Shown: in pieces, positions 1-7,922 of the stretch
How positions within the stretch are numbered: the first letter of the stretch is position 1
Layout of the letters: each line of letters begins with the position of its first letter
Source of the DNA: CAYMST01 sp964393115
GTDB taxonomy: Bacteria > Bacteroidota > Bacteroidia > Cytophagales > Cyclobacteriaceae
NCBI GenBank assembly: GCA_964393115.1
Contig: CAYMST010000050.1
Coordinates: 1 to 23,045 of the forward strand
DNA length: 23,045 nucleotides
Reading direction: 5' to 3'
Program-made: the position numbers and the translations under genes
The notes under the pieces: model-generated
Seen by the model: the letters and a program-made list of their open reading frames with translations, nothing else
What the model was told of the DNA's origin: nothing
Databases searched by the model: none

Positions 1-656
1 CCAGCTGTTTCGGTTCTCAAAACGTTCTTCCCCAAACTTACGGATATAAATCCATTTGACAGGCAACTATTGACCTCAGAAGTGGAGAAATCTCCCTCAG
101 GACCAATGAGTAAAGCATATGATTGATGTGCTTTCACTGCATTACCTAAGAATACGGTATCCTCATTTAGATGTGCGACCATTTTATGTGCTTCTGTTAG
201 TCGGCATATAGTCTCTTCAAGCGGTTGAAGTTCGTTTAATTTAGGTAAGAAGTATTGTTTGGATTGTTTCAGCGCGGAGATGGCCTTTTTTCTAAGCCTG
301 ATAAGTTTAAGTTCTTTCCGTTCTGTTCGCTGACTTCGCACAAAGGAGATCTCATTGACTCCTATTTCTACTGCTTTTTCCACCATCCATTCCATTCTGT
401 CAATATTTTTGGTGGGAGAGATAAGTAAGTGAACCCGATATTTTCGAGGTTCATTTTTGATAATATTTATGACTTTGCAAGTACAACTGCGCTTATCGAT
501 TTTGGAAATTTCTGTAATGAATAGTTTTCCGTTTCCGTCGATTACATGTACTTCGTCTCCCACCTTTTTTCTGAGCACCCTCGTACAGTGAGAGGCTTCT
601 TCGGCATCCAATATGATATTTGACTCGGTGATCTTTTCAGAATAGAATAAATTCAT
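1..656 (-). CDS. rsmE: 16S rRNA (uracil-1498-N3)-methyltransferase RsmE, 3' end cut by the window
   Basis: SPOUT-family methyltransferase that methylates N3 of U1498 in 16S rRNA, using S-adenosylmethionine in the cytoplasm. About 218 residues are present, and roughly the last 20 lie beyond the left edge. I read it on the minus strand from the ATG at 656 (MNLFYSEK). Visible family marks are the N-terminal PUA-like region with HCTRVLR, the central RSQRTER segment, the SAM-binding IGPEGDFS, and the terminal LGKNVLRTETA just before the cut. The last two are the knotted SPOUT core motifs of RsmE. It is divergent from glnN with an 83-base gap. The assignment is very likely. The C-terminal end and stop codon cannot be seen. 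Confidence 0.93.
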   Translation of the reverse strand, partial: MNLFYSEKITESNIILDAEEASHCTRVLRKKVGDEVHVIDGNGKLFITEISKIDKRSCTCKVINIIKNEPRKYRVHLLISPTKNIDRMEWMVEKAVEIGVNEISFVRSQRTERKELKLIRLRKKAISALKQSKQYFLPKLNELQPLEETICRLTEAHKMVAHLNEDTVFLGNAVKAHQSYALLIGPEGDFSTSEVNSCLSNGFISVSLGKNVLRTETA

Positions 657-691
657 TAAAACCTATGGTTAAAAACTTAAGCTGGTAATAC

Positions 692-699
692 TATATTTG
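692..699 (+). promoter_or_regulatory. Candidate -7 promoter element of glnN
   Basis: TATATTTG matches the Bacteroidota -7 consensus TAnnTTTG. It would start transcription near 706, leaving a leader of about 35 bases before the glnN ATG at 740. No good TTTG was found 19 bases upstream, so the -33 half is not supported. Confidence 0.45.
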
Positions 700-739
700 C
701 GCAAAACTTAATCTGTTTAGCTCACAATTAAACCCGGGA

Positions 740-2902
740 ATGGCGTATTTGAGATTCAAGGCGTTAGATCAGTTGTTAAATCGATCAAAAACGAGTGCGC
801 CTGAAAATAATCGAAAAGTTTCAGAGTATTTCGGAGAATTAGCATTTACAAATAAAGAGATGCGTAACACTCTTTCGCAAGATTTATATGATAAAGTAAA
901 TCTTGCAATTGTAAAAAGAAATAAAATTGATCCGGAAACGGCGAATGCGTTGGCTGCCGCTATAAAAAACTGGGCTATAGGTAAGGGAGCAACACATTTT
1001 ACACACTGGTTTCAACCACTAACAGGTAGTACAGCTGAAAAGCATGATACTTTCTATGACTCTATACTAGATATTGAAAACTTGAGTGGTAGTGAGCTGG
1101 TACAACAGGAACCTGATGCTTCATCTTTTCCAAGTGGTGGAATACGAACGACATTTGAGGCAAGAGGATATACGGCCTGGGACCCAGGCACACCAATATT
1201 TATAATCGATACAACGCTTTGTATACCTACCATATTCGTCTCATACACAGGTGAGGCATTGGACTATAAAGTGCCTTTACTAAAATCTTTGGATGTTTTG
1301 GACAGAGCGGCAACGAAAGTCTGCAGAATTTTTGAAAGACAAATCTCTCAAGTCACCGCTACACTTGGTTGGGAACAAGAATATTTTGTGGTAGATGCAG
1401 CTCTTTACGCAGCAAGACCCGATTTGGTGATGTCCGGAAGAACAGTTTACGGTCATAATCCTGCTCGAGGACAGCAACTGGATGACCACTATTTCGGTAG
1501 TATTCCGAATAGGATATTCGAGTTTATGAAAGAATTCGAATTTGAAGCACATCGATTAGGTATTCCCATACGAACAAGACATAACGAGGTAGCGCCATCG
1601 CAGTTCGAAGTGGCTCCGATGTTTGAAAGCGTCAACATTGCGGCTGACCATAATCAGCTCGTGATGGATCTAATGGATAAAATCGCCGAGAAACATAATC
1701 TCAAGGTGTTGTTTCACGAAAAGCCATTTCATGAGTTAAACGGAAATGGTAAGCACAATAATTGGTCCCTTCGAACGGACACAGGAGTGAACCTTTTGCA
1801 ACCAAGTAACAGCGCACGAGAAAATTTGATGTTCCTAACGTTTTTTGTGAATACCATCAAAGCGGTTAATGAACATTCGTCGTTGCTGGCGGCATCTATT
1901 GTCTCCGCCGGAAATGAACTTCGCATGGGAACAAACGAGGCTCCTCCGGGAGTTATTTCTGTTTTCGTTGGATCTGAATTATCGGCTGTATTGGATGAAG
2001 TAGAGCGTAATGGAAATATCAAAGTAGAAAAGGGAGATAACCTTTATATGAAATTGGGAATTGATTTAATTCCAGAGATTATATTGGATAAAACAGATAG
2101 AAACAGGACCTCTCCGTTTGCCTTTACCGGAAATAAGTTTGAGTTTCGTGCAGTAGGCGGAGGAGCGAATATTTGTAATCCAATGACGGTTTTGAATCTG
2201 ATTGTAGCCGATCAACTTAATCAGTTTTACCGAGAGGTTATTAAACGGTCAGACAAAGGTGAAGACAAGCGACTTGCTATTATTCACGTGCTAAGAGAAT
2301 ATATCAAGTCTTCAAAAAACATTCGTTTTGAAGGTGATGGATATTCAGAAGAGTGGACAAAAGAGGCTAAGAAACGAAAGTTGACCGTAATTAGTAATAC
2401 GCCAGAAGCGCTAGACCCTTTATTGGATAAGAAAACAAAGGAGTTATTTGAACGGAATAAGGTAATGACCGCAAGGGAGCTCGAGGCGCGATATGAGACG
2501 CAGCTTGAGAATTACATTATGAAACTCCAAATTGAGGCACGTGTAATGGGAGATCTTGCCTTAAATCACATAATACCTACGGCTATCAACTTTCAAAATA
2601 AGCTCATTGAAAACGCTAAAGGATTAAGCGGTCTTGGTATCTCAAATGATGAAGTCGTGGAAATCATTCAGGAAATATCGGTATACGTGAAAGAGATAAG
2701 GACCAATGTTTATGAAATGATTCAGGAGCGTAAACGGGTCAATAAAATCACGGTGACCAGAGAAAAAGCGCAAGAATATTGTGATGCCATTAAGAGTAAG
2801 TATTTTGAAAAAATAAGATATGCAGTCGACAAACTCGAGATATTGGTTGACAATGAAGATTGGCCGCTGATGAAGTATCGTGAATTACTTTTTCTAAGGT
2901 AA
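740..2902 (+). CDS. glnN: Glutamine synthetase type III (GSIII)
   Basis: Cytoplasmic ATP-dependent enzyme that makes glutamine from glutamate and ammonium. At 720 residues it has the usual GSIII length, far longer than GSI (about 470). GSIII-typical segments are GWEQEYFVVD (210-219, acidic metal ligands), HNEVAPSQFEVAP (281-293), FHEKPF with NGNGKHNNWSL (325-344) and GNELRMGTNEAPPG (391-404). The C-terminal third is the helical extension specific to this class. It is preceded by a possible -7 element at 692-699, and the next gene follows about 58 bases downstream on the same strand. No PII protein or ammonium transporter gene is nearby, so this is a stand-alone copy. The identification is firm, and regulation is not visible beyond the promoter element. 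Confidence 0.97.
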   Translation: MAYLRFKALDQLLNRSKTSAPENNRKVSEYFGELAFTNKEMRNTLSQDLYDKVNLAIVKRNKIDPETANALAAAIKNWAIGKGATHFTHWFQPLTGSTAEKHDTFYDSILDIENLSGSELVQQEPDASSFPSGGIRTTFEARGYTAWDPGTPIFIIDTTLCIPTIFVSYTGEALDYKVPLLKSLDVLDRAATKVCRIFERQISQVTATLGWEQEYFVVDAALYAARPDLVMSGRTVYGHNPARGQQLDDHYFGSIPNRIFEFMKEFEFEAHRLGIPIRTRHNEVAPSQFEVAPMFESVNIAADHNQLVMDLMDKIAEKHNLKVLFHEKPFHELNGNGKHNNWSLRTDTGVNLLQPSNSARENLMFLTFFVNTIKAVNEHSSLLAASIVSAGNELRMGTNEAPPGVISVFVGSELSAVLDEVERNGNIKVEKGDNLYMKLGIDLIPEIILDKTDRNRTSPFAFTGNKFEFRAVGGGANICNPMTVLNLIVADQLNQFYREVIKRSDKGEDKRLAIIHVLREYIKSSKNIRFEGDGYSEEWTKEAKKRKLTVISNTPEALDPLLDKKTKELFERNKVMTARELEARYETQLENYIMKLQIEARVMGDLALNHIIPTAINFQNKLIENAKGLSGLGISNDEVVEIIQEISVYVKEIRTNVYEMIQERKRVNKITVTREKAQEYCDAIKSKYFEKIRYAVDKLEILVDNEDWPLMKYRELLFLR

Positions 2903-2960
2903 ATTCAATAATCACCATACCTTTGCTCGCATCTGGTAAACGTGATATTTGATACAACCG

Positions 2961-3842
2961 ATGAAAAAAGGACTAGTTAGATCAGGCATCGTACTTTTTG
3001 TGGTCGTTGCATTATTCGCTTCTACTTCCACTTCATGCCTCACCTTTAAAATGGGTGCGAAGAAAGTAGCGAGAGAATTTCAAGATGTAGGATATGCTCC
3101 TGAACTAAAGCAAGAAAGTTTTGACGATCGCACTATTCATTATGCCCATTTAAACAATAATAATGATGTAGTGCTTGTGTTCGTTCATGGAGCCCCAGGG
3201 TCTTGGAGTGCTTTTGTTGATTACTTCAAAGTTGACTCTCTTGTTGAAAAGTTTGATATGATCTCCTTTGATCGTCCTGGATATGGTTACTCGGGTTTTG
3301 GCATACCTGAGCCTTCTCTTGAAAAGCAGGCATATTACCTTGCGGAAATAGCTGGAAAAGTATACCCCAATAAAAAAAAGATTTGGGTTGGCCATTCTCT
3401 TGGTGGACCAGTTGTGGCGAGGGTAGCGATGGATCGCCCTGAGGTCATAGACGCCGCTATTCTGATCGCTCCATCGATCGACCCGGAGCAGGAAAAGAAG
3501 TTTTGGTATATGCCCGTATTGAAGACTAGACTCGCAAAAGCGATTGTTCCAAGGACCATTTGGACAGCAAATGAGGAGATCGTGCCTCTAAAGGAAGAAT
3601 TAGAGGAAATGCTTCCGCTCTGGAAAAGTATCGATATACCAGTGCTGGTCTTACAAGGGACCAAGGATCGATTGGTGCCTAAGGAGAATGCCTTTTTCGC
3701 GGAAAAGATGGTAAAGCCTGAAATGCTAACGGTGTGGTTAAGAGAAGGTATGAATCACTTCATCCCGTTTACCAAGCCTGAGTTAGTAATACAGGCGATT
3801 ATGGAAACCTCATCAAAGATTGCATTGGAATCCATTAAATAA
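2961..3842 (+). CDS. Alpha/beta hydrolase, probable lipoprotein
   Basis: A single-domain alpha/beta-hydrolase of 293 residues, substrate unknown. I chose the ATG at 2961 (MKKGLVRSG) over an in-frame TTG at 2949 because it starts directly with a Lys-rich n-region and a hydrophobic stretch. That stretch ends in STSC with Cys26, a loose lipobox, so the protein is probably exported and lipid-anchored. The catalytic set is visible: HGAPGS (oxyanion region, about 76-81), nucleophile elbow GHSLGG (about 144-149, Ser146), GTKDRLVP carrying the likely acid Asp, and GMNHFIPF with the catalytic His near the C-terminus. It follows glnN on the same strand, with a gap of 58 bases holding a weak imperfect hairpin, so co-transcription is uncertain. 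Esterase or haloperoxidase-like activity is possible, but the sequence does not decide. Confidence 0.85.
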   Translation: MKKGLVRSGIVLFVVVALFASTSTSCLTFKMGAKKVAREFQDVGYAPELKQESFDDRTIHYAHLNNNNDVVLVFVHGAPGSWSAFVDYFKVDSLVEKFDMISFDRPGYGYSGFGIPEPSLEKQAYYLAEIAGKVYPNKKKIWVGHSLGGPVVARVAMDRPEVIDAAILIAPSIDPEQEKKFWYMPVLKTRLAKAIVPRTIWTANEEIVPLKEELEEMLPLWKSIDIPVLVLQGTKDRLVPKENAFFAEKMVKPEMLTVWLREGMNHFIPFTKPELVIQAIMETSSKIALESIK

Positions 3843-3877
3843 TTTTTGGAACTCTTCCACCGGTAAGTGATGCCTAG

Positions 3878-4594
3878 TTAATTTTTAGCTTTTGTTCGCT
3901 TACCCAGAGAGTGACCGAGCCCTACCCAAAGTATGTTGCGATAGGAGTTAGTGCTATCCTTGTAAAAGCTATATTGTCGATGAAGAGAGATGCTATAACT
4001 CACATTTGATGAAACAGGTATCTGGAGCCCGCTAATGAGTCTTAATTCGTTTATTGCGCTACTGGATAACTTTGGTATACTCACAAAAGGTTCTACGGCA
4101 ACAGATGCGTTGATTTCCCTTCTTTTTAGTTTGAAAAGAGGAAGTTTTGATTGAAACCTGTATCGGACTCTAGTCTGATAACTGTTAACATTAGTGTCTA
4201 TACTTTTTGTGAAGCGTTCCTCGATGCGGACTCTATTTGTTATTGAAAGTTTTCGAGTATTGGATTTGACCATAACCTCTTGGTATGGTCTGAATTCGTT
4301 TGACGCTAATTCATCATTTTTGAATTTTTGGGATTTAGCGGCCCCAAATGTAAAGGACAGGTTTTTAGAAATATTCTTTTTTATCCCTGTACGAACGAGA
4401 AATTGAGCTTTTTCTTCAAAAAGTGAATTACCTCGAAGGGTTATATCGCTCACAATATTCCAGTCGTTTGTCAAAAAAATTGTGTTGTAGTACTGTAACC
4501 AAGTCTGCGCATCCAATTTTCTCAACCTGTCCTGTGCAGAGGAGTAGGAGCATAAGAAAATTAAAAACGCAAAGCATAACGTTCTTAAAATCAA
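3878..4594 (-). CDS. DUF2490 family outer-membrane beta-barrel protein
   Basis: Exported protein of 238 residues with a signal peptide ending in SSAQ. It then has alternating amphipathic strands in the style of DUF2490, beginning with the family-like segment QTWLQYYNTIFLTNDWNIVSD. The many Arg/Lys- and aromatic-flanked strands (VRTGIKKNISKNLSFTFG, VRYRFQSK, YSISLHRQYSFY) and a strand near the C-terminus support an outer-membrane barrel. The start is a TTG at 4594, because no in-frame ATG lies at a suitable position before the signal peptide. It is convergent with the hydrolase (35 bases between stops). DUF2490 proteins have no settled function; structural or transport roles are inferences. 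Confidence 0.75.
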   Translation of the reverse strand: MILRTLCFAFLIFLCSYSSAQDRLRKLDAQTWLQYYNTIFLTNDWNIVSDITLRGNSLFEEKAQFLVRTGIKKNISKNLSFTFGAAKSQKFKNDELASNEFRPYQEVMVKSNTRKLSITNRVRIEERFTKSIDTNVNSYQTRVRYRFQSKLPLFKLKRREINASVAVEPFVSIPKLSSSAINELRLISGLQIPVSSNVSYSISLHRQYSFYKDSTNSYRNILWVGLGHSLGKRTKAKN

Positions 4595-4865
4595 ATCACT
4601 AAATACAAAGATGGTGTAATCAAATGAAAACGTAGATTTCCTTTTCGCTTGCCATATTTACAGCTCAACTATCTATTATACTTTAGTTAAGGGAGTCATA
4701 GTTACTTGAACTTACTCGATAAGCCTTTATGATAAAATAGAAGTCTACCTATTTCGATGACAAAGTTAATGGCAAAGTTTATAAGTTGCCCCACCAGAGG
4801 GTAGTTATTAGGATAAAGTTTAACGTATTGAGCTGAATTTCGTATAAGCAGAAAACTCAAGATAA
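4595..4865. other. Intergenic region between divergent genes
   Basis: 271 AT-rich bases separate the DUF2490 gene (-) from the HExxH lipoprotein gene (+), so promoters for both must lie here. I found no convincing TTTG-N19-TAnnTTTG pair on either strand. The nearest is CATCTTTG (minus strand, about 4606-4613), one mismatch from the -7 consensus. A minus-strand reading frame at 4702-4956 runs through this region but overlaps the lipoprotein start and has no family features. Confidence 0.5.
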
Positions 4866-5846
4866 ATGCAGACTTTCCGATATTCCGCAATGATATTCGC
4901 CGCCATTTTCTACTTTTTTTCTTGCAGTCAAGACGATCAATTATTAGAAATACCACTTTGTGAGGATCGTCCTATTATCATAGACTGTTCTCGTCCAGAT
5001 GATAGTGAGCTACGGGTTATAAATCAGATATTAGAAGATCACACCACAAATGCCATACATGTATATAATGTTTTTATGGACGGGTGTTTTGAGGATGTGA
5101 ATAAGGTAAGGTTGGTGAATAGCTATATGACAAAGACTGATGGGAGCACTGATCCTTTAACAATAGTTGATACGCTGTTTAATCTTAATACTCTTGTCCA
5201 TGAGCTCATTCATGCGCTAAATTCTCGGTTTGCTTCTGAGGAGTCTATGGTTTGCGAACCATGGGAAAATATGCGTATTTGGTTAGATAGCTTGAATGAG
5301 ATTCAAGTGCCTTTTACTCGGCTTTTCCCTGCTAAGGAGTTTTTTGAGGAGATTCCGGAGCTCATTAAAGACAATTCCATCTATGCCATCCCATATGTAC
5401 TAGAGGAATTTAGTTTTGCACAAACTGTGGGAGTCTTTGCTTTATTAGATGAGTTTAATGCCTATGGACATGATGCTCAAGTACACCTTGATTTGTTGCC
5501 GGCTTATAAAAATGTTTACCAAAAGACTAGTGATATACAAGTAATCAGCAACTACGTGGTTGATTTCGAAAACGCAATTCCATCATACTATCATTTTAAG
5601 TACTTTATTCTGAAATACATAGATTTTGCCCGTGAAAACCATTCATTGGATTATCAATATATTCAAAGCAATACCCAATTTTGGGAAGCCTTTAATAGGG
5701 TTGATGTTAATTTCTCCAATACACTAGAGCAATACGTAGACTTGATAGAATCAGATACTCTACTTATGAAACACTCATCCTACGATAGCATTTTTGAAGT
5801 GTTGTTGAAGCCAACAGAGGAGCTCATCGATCAAATTTCAAAATAG
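4866..5846 (+). CDS. Lipoprotein with an HELIH zinc-metallopeptidase motif
   Basis: A 326-residue protein that I cannot place in a named family. Residues 1-19 form a lipoprotein signal peptide and Cys20 (FFSC) is the likely lipidated residue. It is followed by SQDD, which resembles the Bacteroidota surface-export signal, so a cell-surface location is possible. LVHELIHALNSR at 111-122 holds HELIH (112-116), the zinc-binding and catalytic motif of gluzincin/metzincin peptidases. It sits in a hydrophobic helix, as expected for a real motif. LLDEFNAY (193-200), about 80 residues later, could supply a third Glu ligand, though this is inference. There is a further Cys pair (Cys32, Cys41) near the N-terminus and Cys74 and Cys130 around the motif. 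It stands alone, convergent with the coiled-coil gene (12 bases between stops). A metallopeptidase is likely; the substrate is unknown. Confidence 0.7.
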   Translation: MQTFRYSAMIFAAIFYFFSCSQDDQLLEIPLCEDRPIIIDCSRPDDSELRVINQILEDHTTNAIHVYNVFMDGCFEDVNKVRLVNSYMTKTDGSTDPLTIVDTLFNLNTLVHELIHALNSRFASEESMVCEPWENMRIWLDSLNEIQVPFTRLFPAKEFFEEIPELIKDNSIYAIPYVLEEFSFAQTVGVFALLDEFNAYGHDAQVHLDLLPAYKNVYQKTSDIQVISNYVVDFENAIPSYYHFKYFILKYIDFARENHSLDYQYIQSNTQFWEAFNRVDVNFSNTLEQYVDLIESDTLLMKHSSYDSIFEVLLKPTEELIDQISK

Positions 5847-5858
5847 AGAATAATTTCC

Positions 5859-6779
5859 TTACTTGATCACAAAGTTACCTTTGCCCATTACGTAGTTGTC
5901 TGTATAGATGACCACGAGGTGGTTACCTAATGAATAGTCTGTAGGCTTTTTGTATTCGAACAATACTTGTTGTTTTCTCTTATCATATAATATTTCTTGC
6001 TTAGCAGTATAAAACTGTTCTCGTCCTTCAAAAATGAAAGTACCAGAACCTCTGGTGACATCGAATATACCGTTTCCATCTGGTCCAATGATGCGCATGA
6101 ATATATCCTTACCTTCTATGGGAGCAACCTCGTTTTCACTTACATAAAACTCGATACTGAGTTTATCTAAATGACGATTTCTGAACTCTTTTTCACGTTT
6201 TTTGCCTTTCTTAGATATAGCGTAGACCTTAAACCCTTCAATGGACAGGCGCGAAGCAATGGCTACTTTTTCGGATAGCTGATCTTTAGATTCCTCAAGG
6301 GAGCGAATTGATTTTTTGAGATTGTTTTTTTCTTGCTTTAGCTCGGTGTTCTCTACTTGGAGTTCTTCATTTATCTCCTTCAGACGAACGATCTCCTGAT
6401 CTTGTGCAAGAAGAAGTTGCTTATAGCCGGATATTCTGTCCTTTAAGTCCCCAATTTCGCTTTTCTGATTTGACAGTTGTTTGCGAAACCATTTTTTGTC
6501 TTGTTCAAGTTTATCTTTAATGGCTAGTAGGGTATCTATCTTACCGCCAAGTTGAGAAATAGTAAGGATCTTGTCGCTTAATTGATTACCAATAGAATCA
6601 AGTAAATCGTATGACTGCGCAAGTTCTATTTCCTGAGCTTTTTTTTCGGCTTTTAGGTTGTTTTGGTGAACTACCATAAAAGCGATGCCTGCGGTAAGCA
6701 GTACAACGATAACTACTAATAAAAGCTTATAATTAATACTTTTTGCTGGTGCTGATTCTTGGTCCAAATTCTCTTCCAT
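5859..6779 (-). CDS. Membrane-anchored coiled-coil protein with a C-terminal beta domain
   Basis: 306 residues of unknown function. After a short acidic cytoplasmic tail there is one transmembrane segment at about 18-38 (LLLVVIVVLLTAGIAFMVV). A long coiled coil follows from about 42 to 175, rich in Lys/Glu/Leu with heptad spacing. The C-terminal part (about 180-306) is strand-rich (IEFYVSENEV, IFMRIIGPDGNGIFDV, LVVIYTDNYVMGKGNFVI). Such proteins are common in Cytophagales, and automatic annotation often calls them ParA or SMC-like because of the coiled coil. No ATPase motif is present here, so I do not accept that name. A good promoter sits directly upstream (6808-6837), and the Hpt gene precedes it on the same strand. 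Confidence 0.7.
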   Translation of the reverse strand: MEENLDQESAPAKSINYKLLLVVIVVLLTAGIAFMVVHQNNLKAEKKAQEIELAQSYDLLDSIGNQLSDKILTISQLGGKIDTLLAIKDKLEQDKKWFRKQLSNQKSEIGDLKDRISGYKQLLLAQDQEIVRLKEINEELQVENTELKQEKNNLKKSIRSLEESKDQLSEKVAIASRLSIEGFKVYAISKKGKKREKEFRNRHLDKLSIEFYVSENEVAPIEGKDIFMRIIGPDGNGIFDVTRGSGTFIFEGREQFYTAKQEILYDKRKQQVLFEYKKPTDYSLGNHLVVIYTDNYVMGKGNFVIK

Positions 6780-6807
6780 TCAACCTCTTGGTAATGTTTA
6801 ACTCGGA

Positions 6808-6837
6808 CAAAAATAATACACTGCACGTATTTCGCAA
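6808..6837 (-). promoter_or_regulatory. Bacteroidota-type promoter of the coiled-coil gene
   Basis: Read on the minus strand, TTG (6837-6835) is followed after exactly 19 bases by TATTTTTG (6815-6808). This matches the Bacteroidota primary sigma factor pattern TTG-N19-TAnnTTTG. Transcription would start near 6801, giving a leader of about 22 bases before the ATG at 6779. It separates this gene from the upstream Hpt gene as its own transcription unit. Confidence 0.65.
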
Positions 6838-6841
6838 TTGA

Positions 6842-7192
6842 CTAGATGGTCTCTAAGGCTACTTTCAATTCATCATAAGCCAAATTACATGTGTTTTCCA
6901 GTTTTTGGACAAGAGATGGGATAGAATCAATATCTTCAGAATTTTTTCCTTTATGTTCTATTTCGCGAATCAATTCCTCTAATGAACTTATGCCCATGAA
7001 CGTTATTGTTGGCTTAATTTTGTGCGCTGTTTGACCTACCGCTAGATACTCTGAATTTGAAAGTTCTGATTTCATCTGATCTATTAATTCGGGCGTATTT
7101 TCAATAAACGTTTCGATCATGTCTTTTACAAAATCTGTATCGCCTTCCGCCAACTCATTGAGATAATTCAAATTTGTGAGTTTATCGCTCAT
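6842..7192 (-). CDS. Histidine phosphotransfer (Hpt) domain protein
   Basis: A stand-alone Hpt module that would pass phosphate between receiver domains in a multistep phosphorelay. I start it at the ATG at 7192 (MSDKLTNLNYL, 116 residues). The open frame continues upstream to 7279, but the extra 29 residues do not look like part of the domain. The four-helix bundle is visible: FVKDMIETFIENTPELIDQM, then YLAVGQTAHKIKPTITFMG with the phospho-accepting His57, then SLEELIREIEHKG and a C-terminal helix. The usual H-x-L-K-G is H-K-I-K-P here, a variant I associate with Bacteroidota Hpt proteins, not with loss of function. No histidine kinase or response regulator is in the window, so its partners are elsewhere. 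Confidence 0.85.
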   Translation of the reverse strand: MSDKLTNLNYLNELAEGDTDFVKDMIETFIENTPELIDQMKSELSNSEYLAVGQTAHKIKPTITFMGISSLEELIREIEHKGKNSEDIDSIPSLVQKLENTCNLAYDELKVALETI

Positions 7193-7378
7193 CGTGAAGT
7201 TATTAAGTGCCTTTAAATGCAATGGTAATTGATAGGAAATAAACTTTACGTTTATTCGACGTTTTTTTGCTAATAACACATTGAATTAATGATTTGTTTG
7301 ATTTATTCTGGCAAGATCATCAGACAAAACAATTATTTACTTATTTTCGGGTTTCAAAATATTGGTAATTAATAGACT

Positions 7379-7843
7379 ATGATACCGGAGTTCGAAAATC
7401 TCTCTGACAAAGAAAAAGACCTAATGTTTAAGGCACCAATTTTAGTATCCATACTTATTGCTGGGGCAGACGGTAACATCGATAATACGGAGAGGAAAGA
7501 AGCTATTAGAGTGGCTGAGTCCAAACAAAGCAGGGCAAGAGAGGCTCTGATTGACTACTATAAAATCGTAGGTATGGACTTCGAGGCTAAATTTAATCAT
7601 ACAGTTGGACAGCTTCCTTCAGAAACAGAACAGCGAAATGCGAAAATTGAGGAAGAATTGACTAAGGTCAATGATATTCTACCAAAGTTGGATAAGATAT
7701 GGGCATCTAAATTTTATGCTAGTCTTAAGGAGCTAGGTAAGAAAATAGCAGAATCTTCAGGAGGTATTCTTGGTTACCTATCCGTTAGCTACGAAGAATC
7801 AAAGTTTTTGGAACTTAGAATGCTGAACGATCCAACGAAATAG
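7379..7843 (+). CDS. TerB-like protein of unknown role
   Basis: A soluble helical protein of 154 residues without signal peptide or membrane segment. Residues 20-42 (APILVSILIAGADGNIDNTERK) resemble the first helices of TerB/DjlA-like domains: a hydrophobic helix followed by ADGxIDxxE (30-38), an acidic loop that in TerB-type folds can bind metal. The rest is charged helix (about 85-120) and a short C-terminal segment, SGGILGYLSVSYEESKF. TerB-like domains appear in tellurite resistance and stress proteins. No other ter gene is present, so that role should not be assumed. It ends in the strong terminator at 7867-7894 and is probably monocistronic. Confidence 0.6.
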   Translation: MIPEFENLSDKEKDLMFKAPILVSILIAGADGNIDNTERKEAIRVAESKQSRAREALIDYYKIVGMDFEAKFNHTVGQLPSETEQRNAKIEEELTKVNDILPKLDKIWASKFYASLKELGKKIAESSGGILGYLSVSYEESKFLELRMLNDPTK

Positions 7844-7866
7844 ATCAAGGAAATTAAGCATATAGA

Positions 7867-7894
7867 CCCGTTTGCATTGCAAACGGGTTTTTTT
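7867..7894 (+). terminator. Intrinsic terminator after the TerB-like gene
   Basis: A perfect 9-base-pair stem (CCCGTTTGC, 7867-7875; GCAAACGGG, 7879-7887) closes a 3-base loop and is followed by seven T residues (7888-7894). It lies 23 bases after the TerB-like stop codon. There is no A-run on the other side, so it acts on the plus strand only. It also shows that the rhomboid gene cannot start at the in-frame TTG at 7872, which lies inside the stem. Confidence 0.93.
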
Positions 7895-7922
7895 ATGTCT
7901 TGAATTTACTAGATTTGATAGA

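Noticed and set aside
2911..2946. Imperfect hairpin (ATCAC...GTGAT with ACC...GGT) after glnN
   Set aside because: The stem is broken and no T-run follows, so I do not call a terminator.
4702..4956. Minus-strand reading frame of 84 codons with a hydrophobic stretch
   Set aside because: It overlaps the start and signal peptide of the HExxH lipoprotein gene, has no family motif, and its hydrophobicity is what AT-rich DNA gives by chance.
5859..6779. ParA/SMC-type annotation for the coiled-coil protein
   Set aside because: No Walker motifs are present. Only the coiled coil resembles such proteins.
7193..7279. 29-codon upstream extension of the Hpt reading frame
   Set aside because: The extra residues are basic and unlike the domain, while MSDKLTNL at 7192 is a natural Hpt start.
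7910..7917. TAGATTTG as promoter of the rhomboid gene
   Set aside because: The start site would fall on the ATG itself, and no TTG lies 19 bases upstream.
7872..7922. N-terminal extension of the rhomboid reading frame from a TTG
   Set aside because: The TTG lies inside the terminator stem at 7867-7887, so this extension would not be transcribed with the gene. The ATG at 7923 is used.
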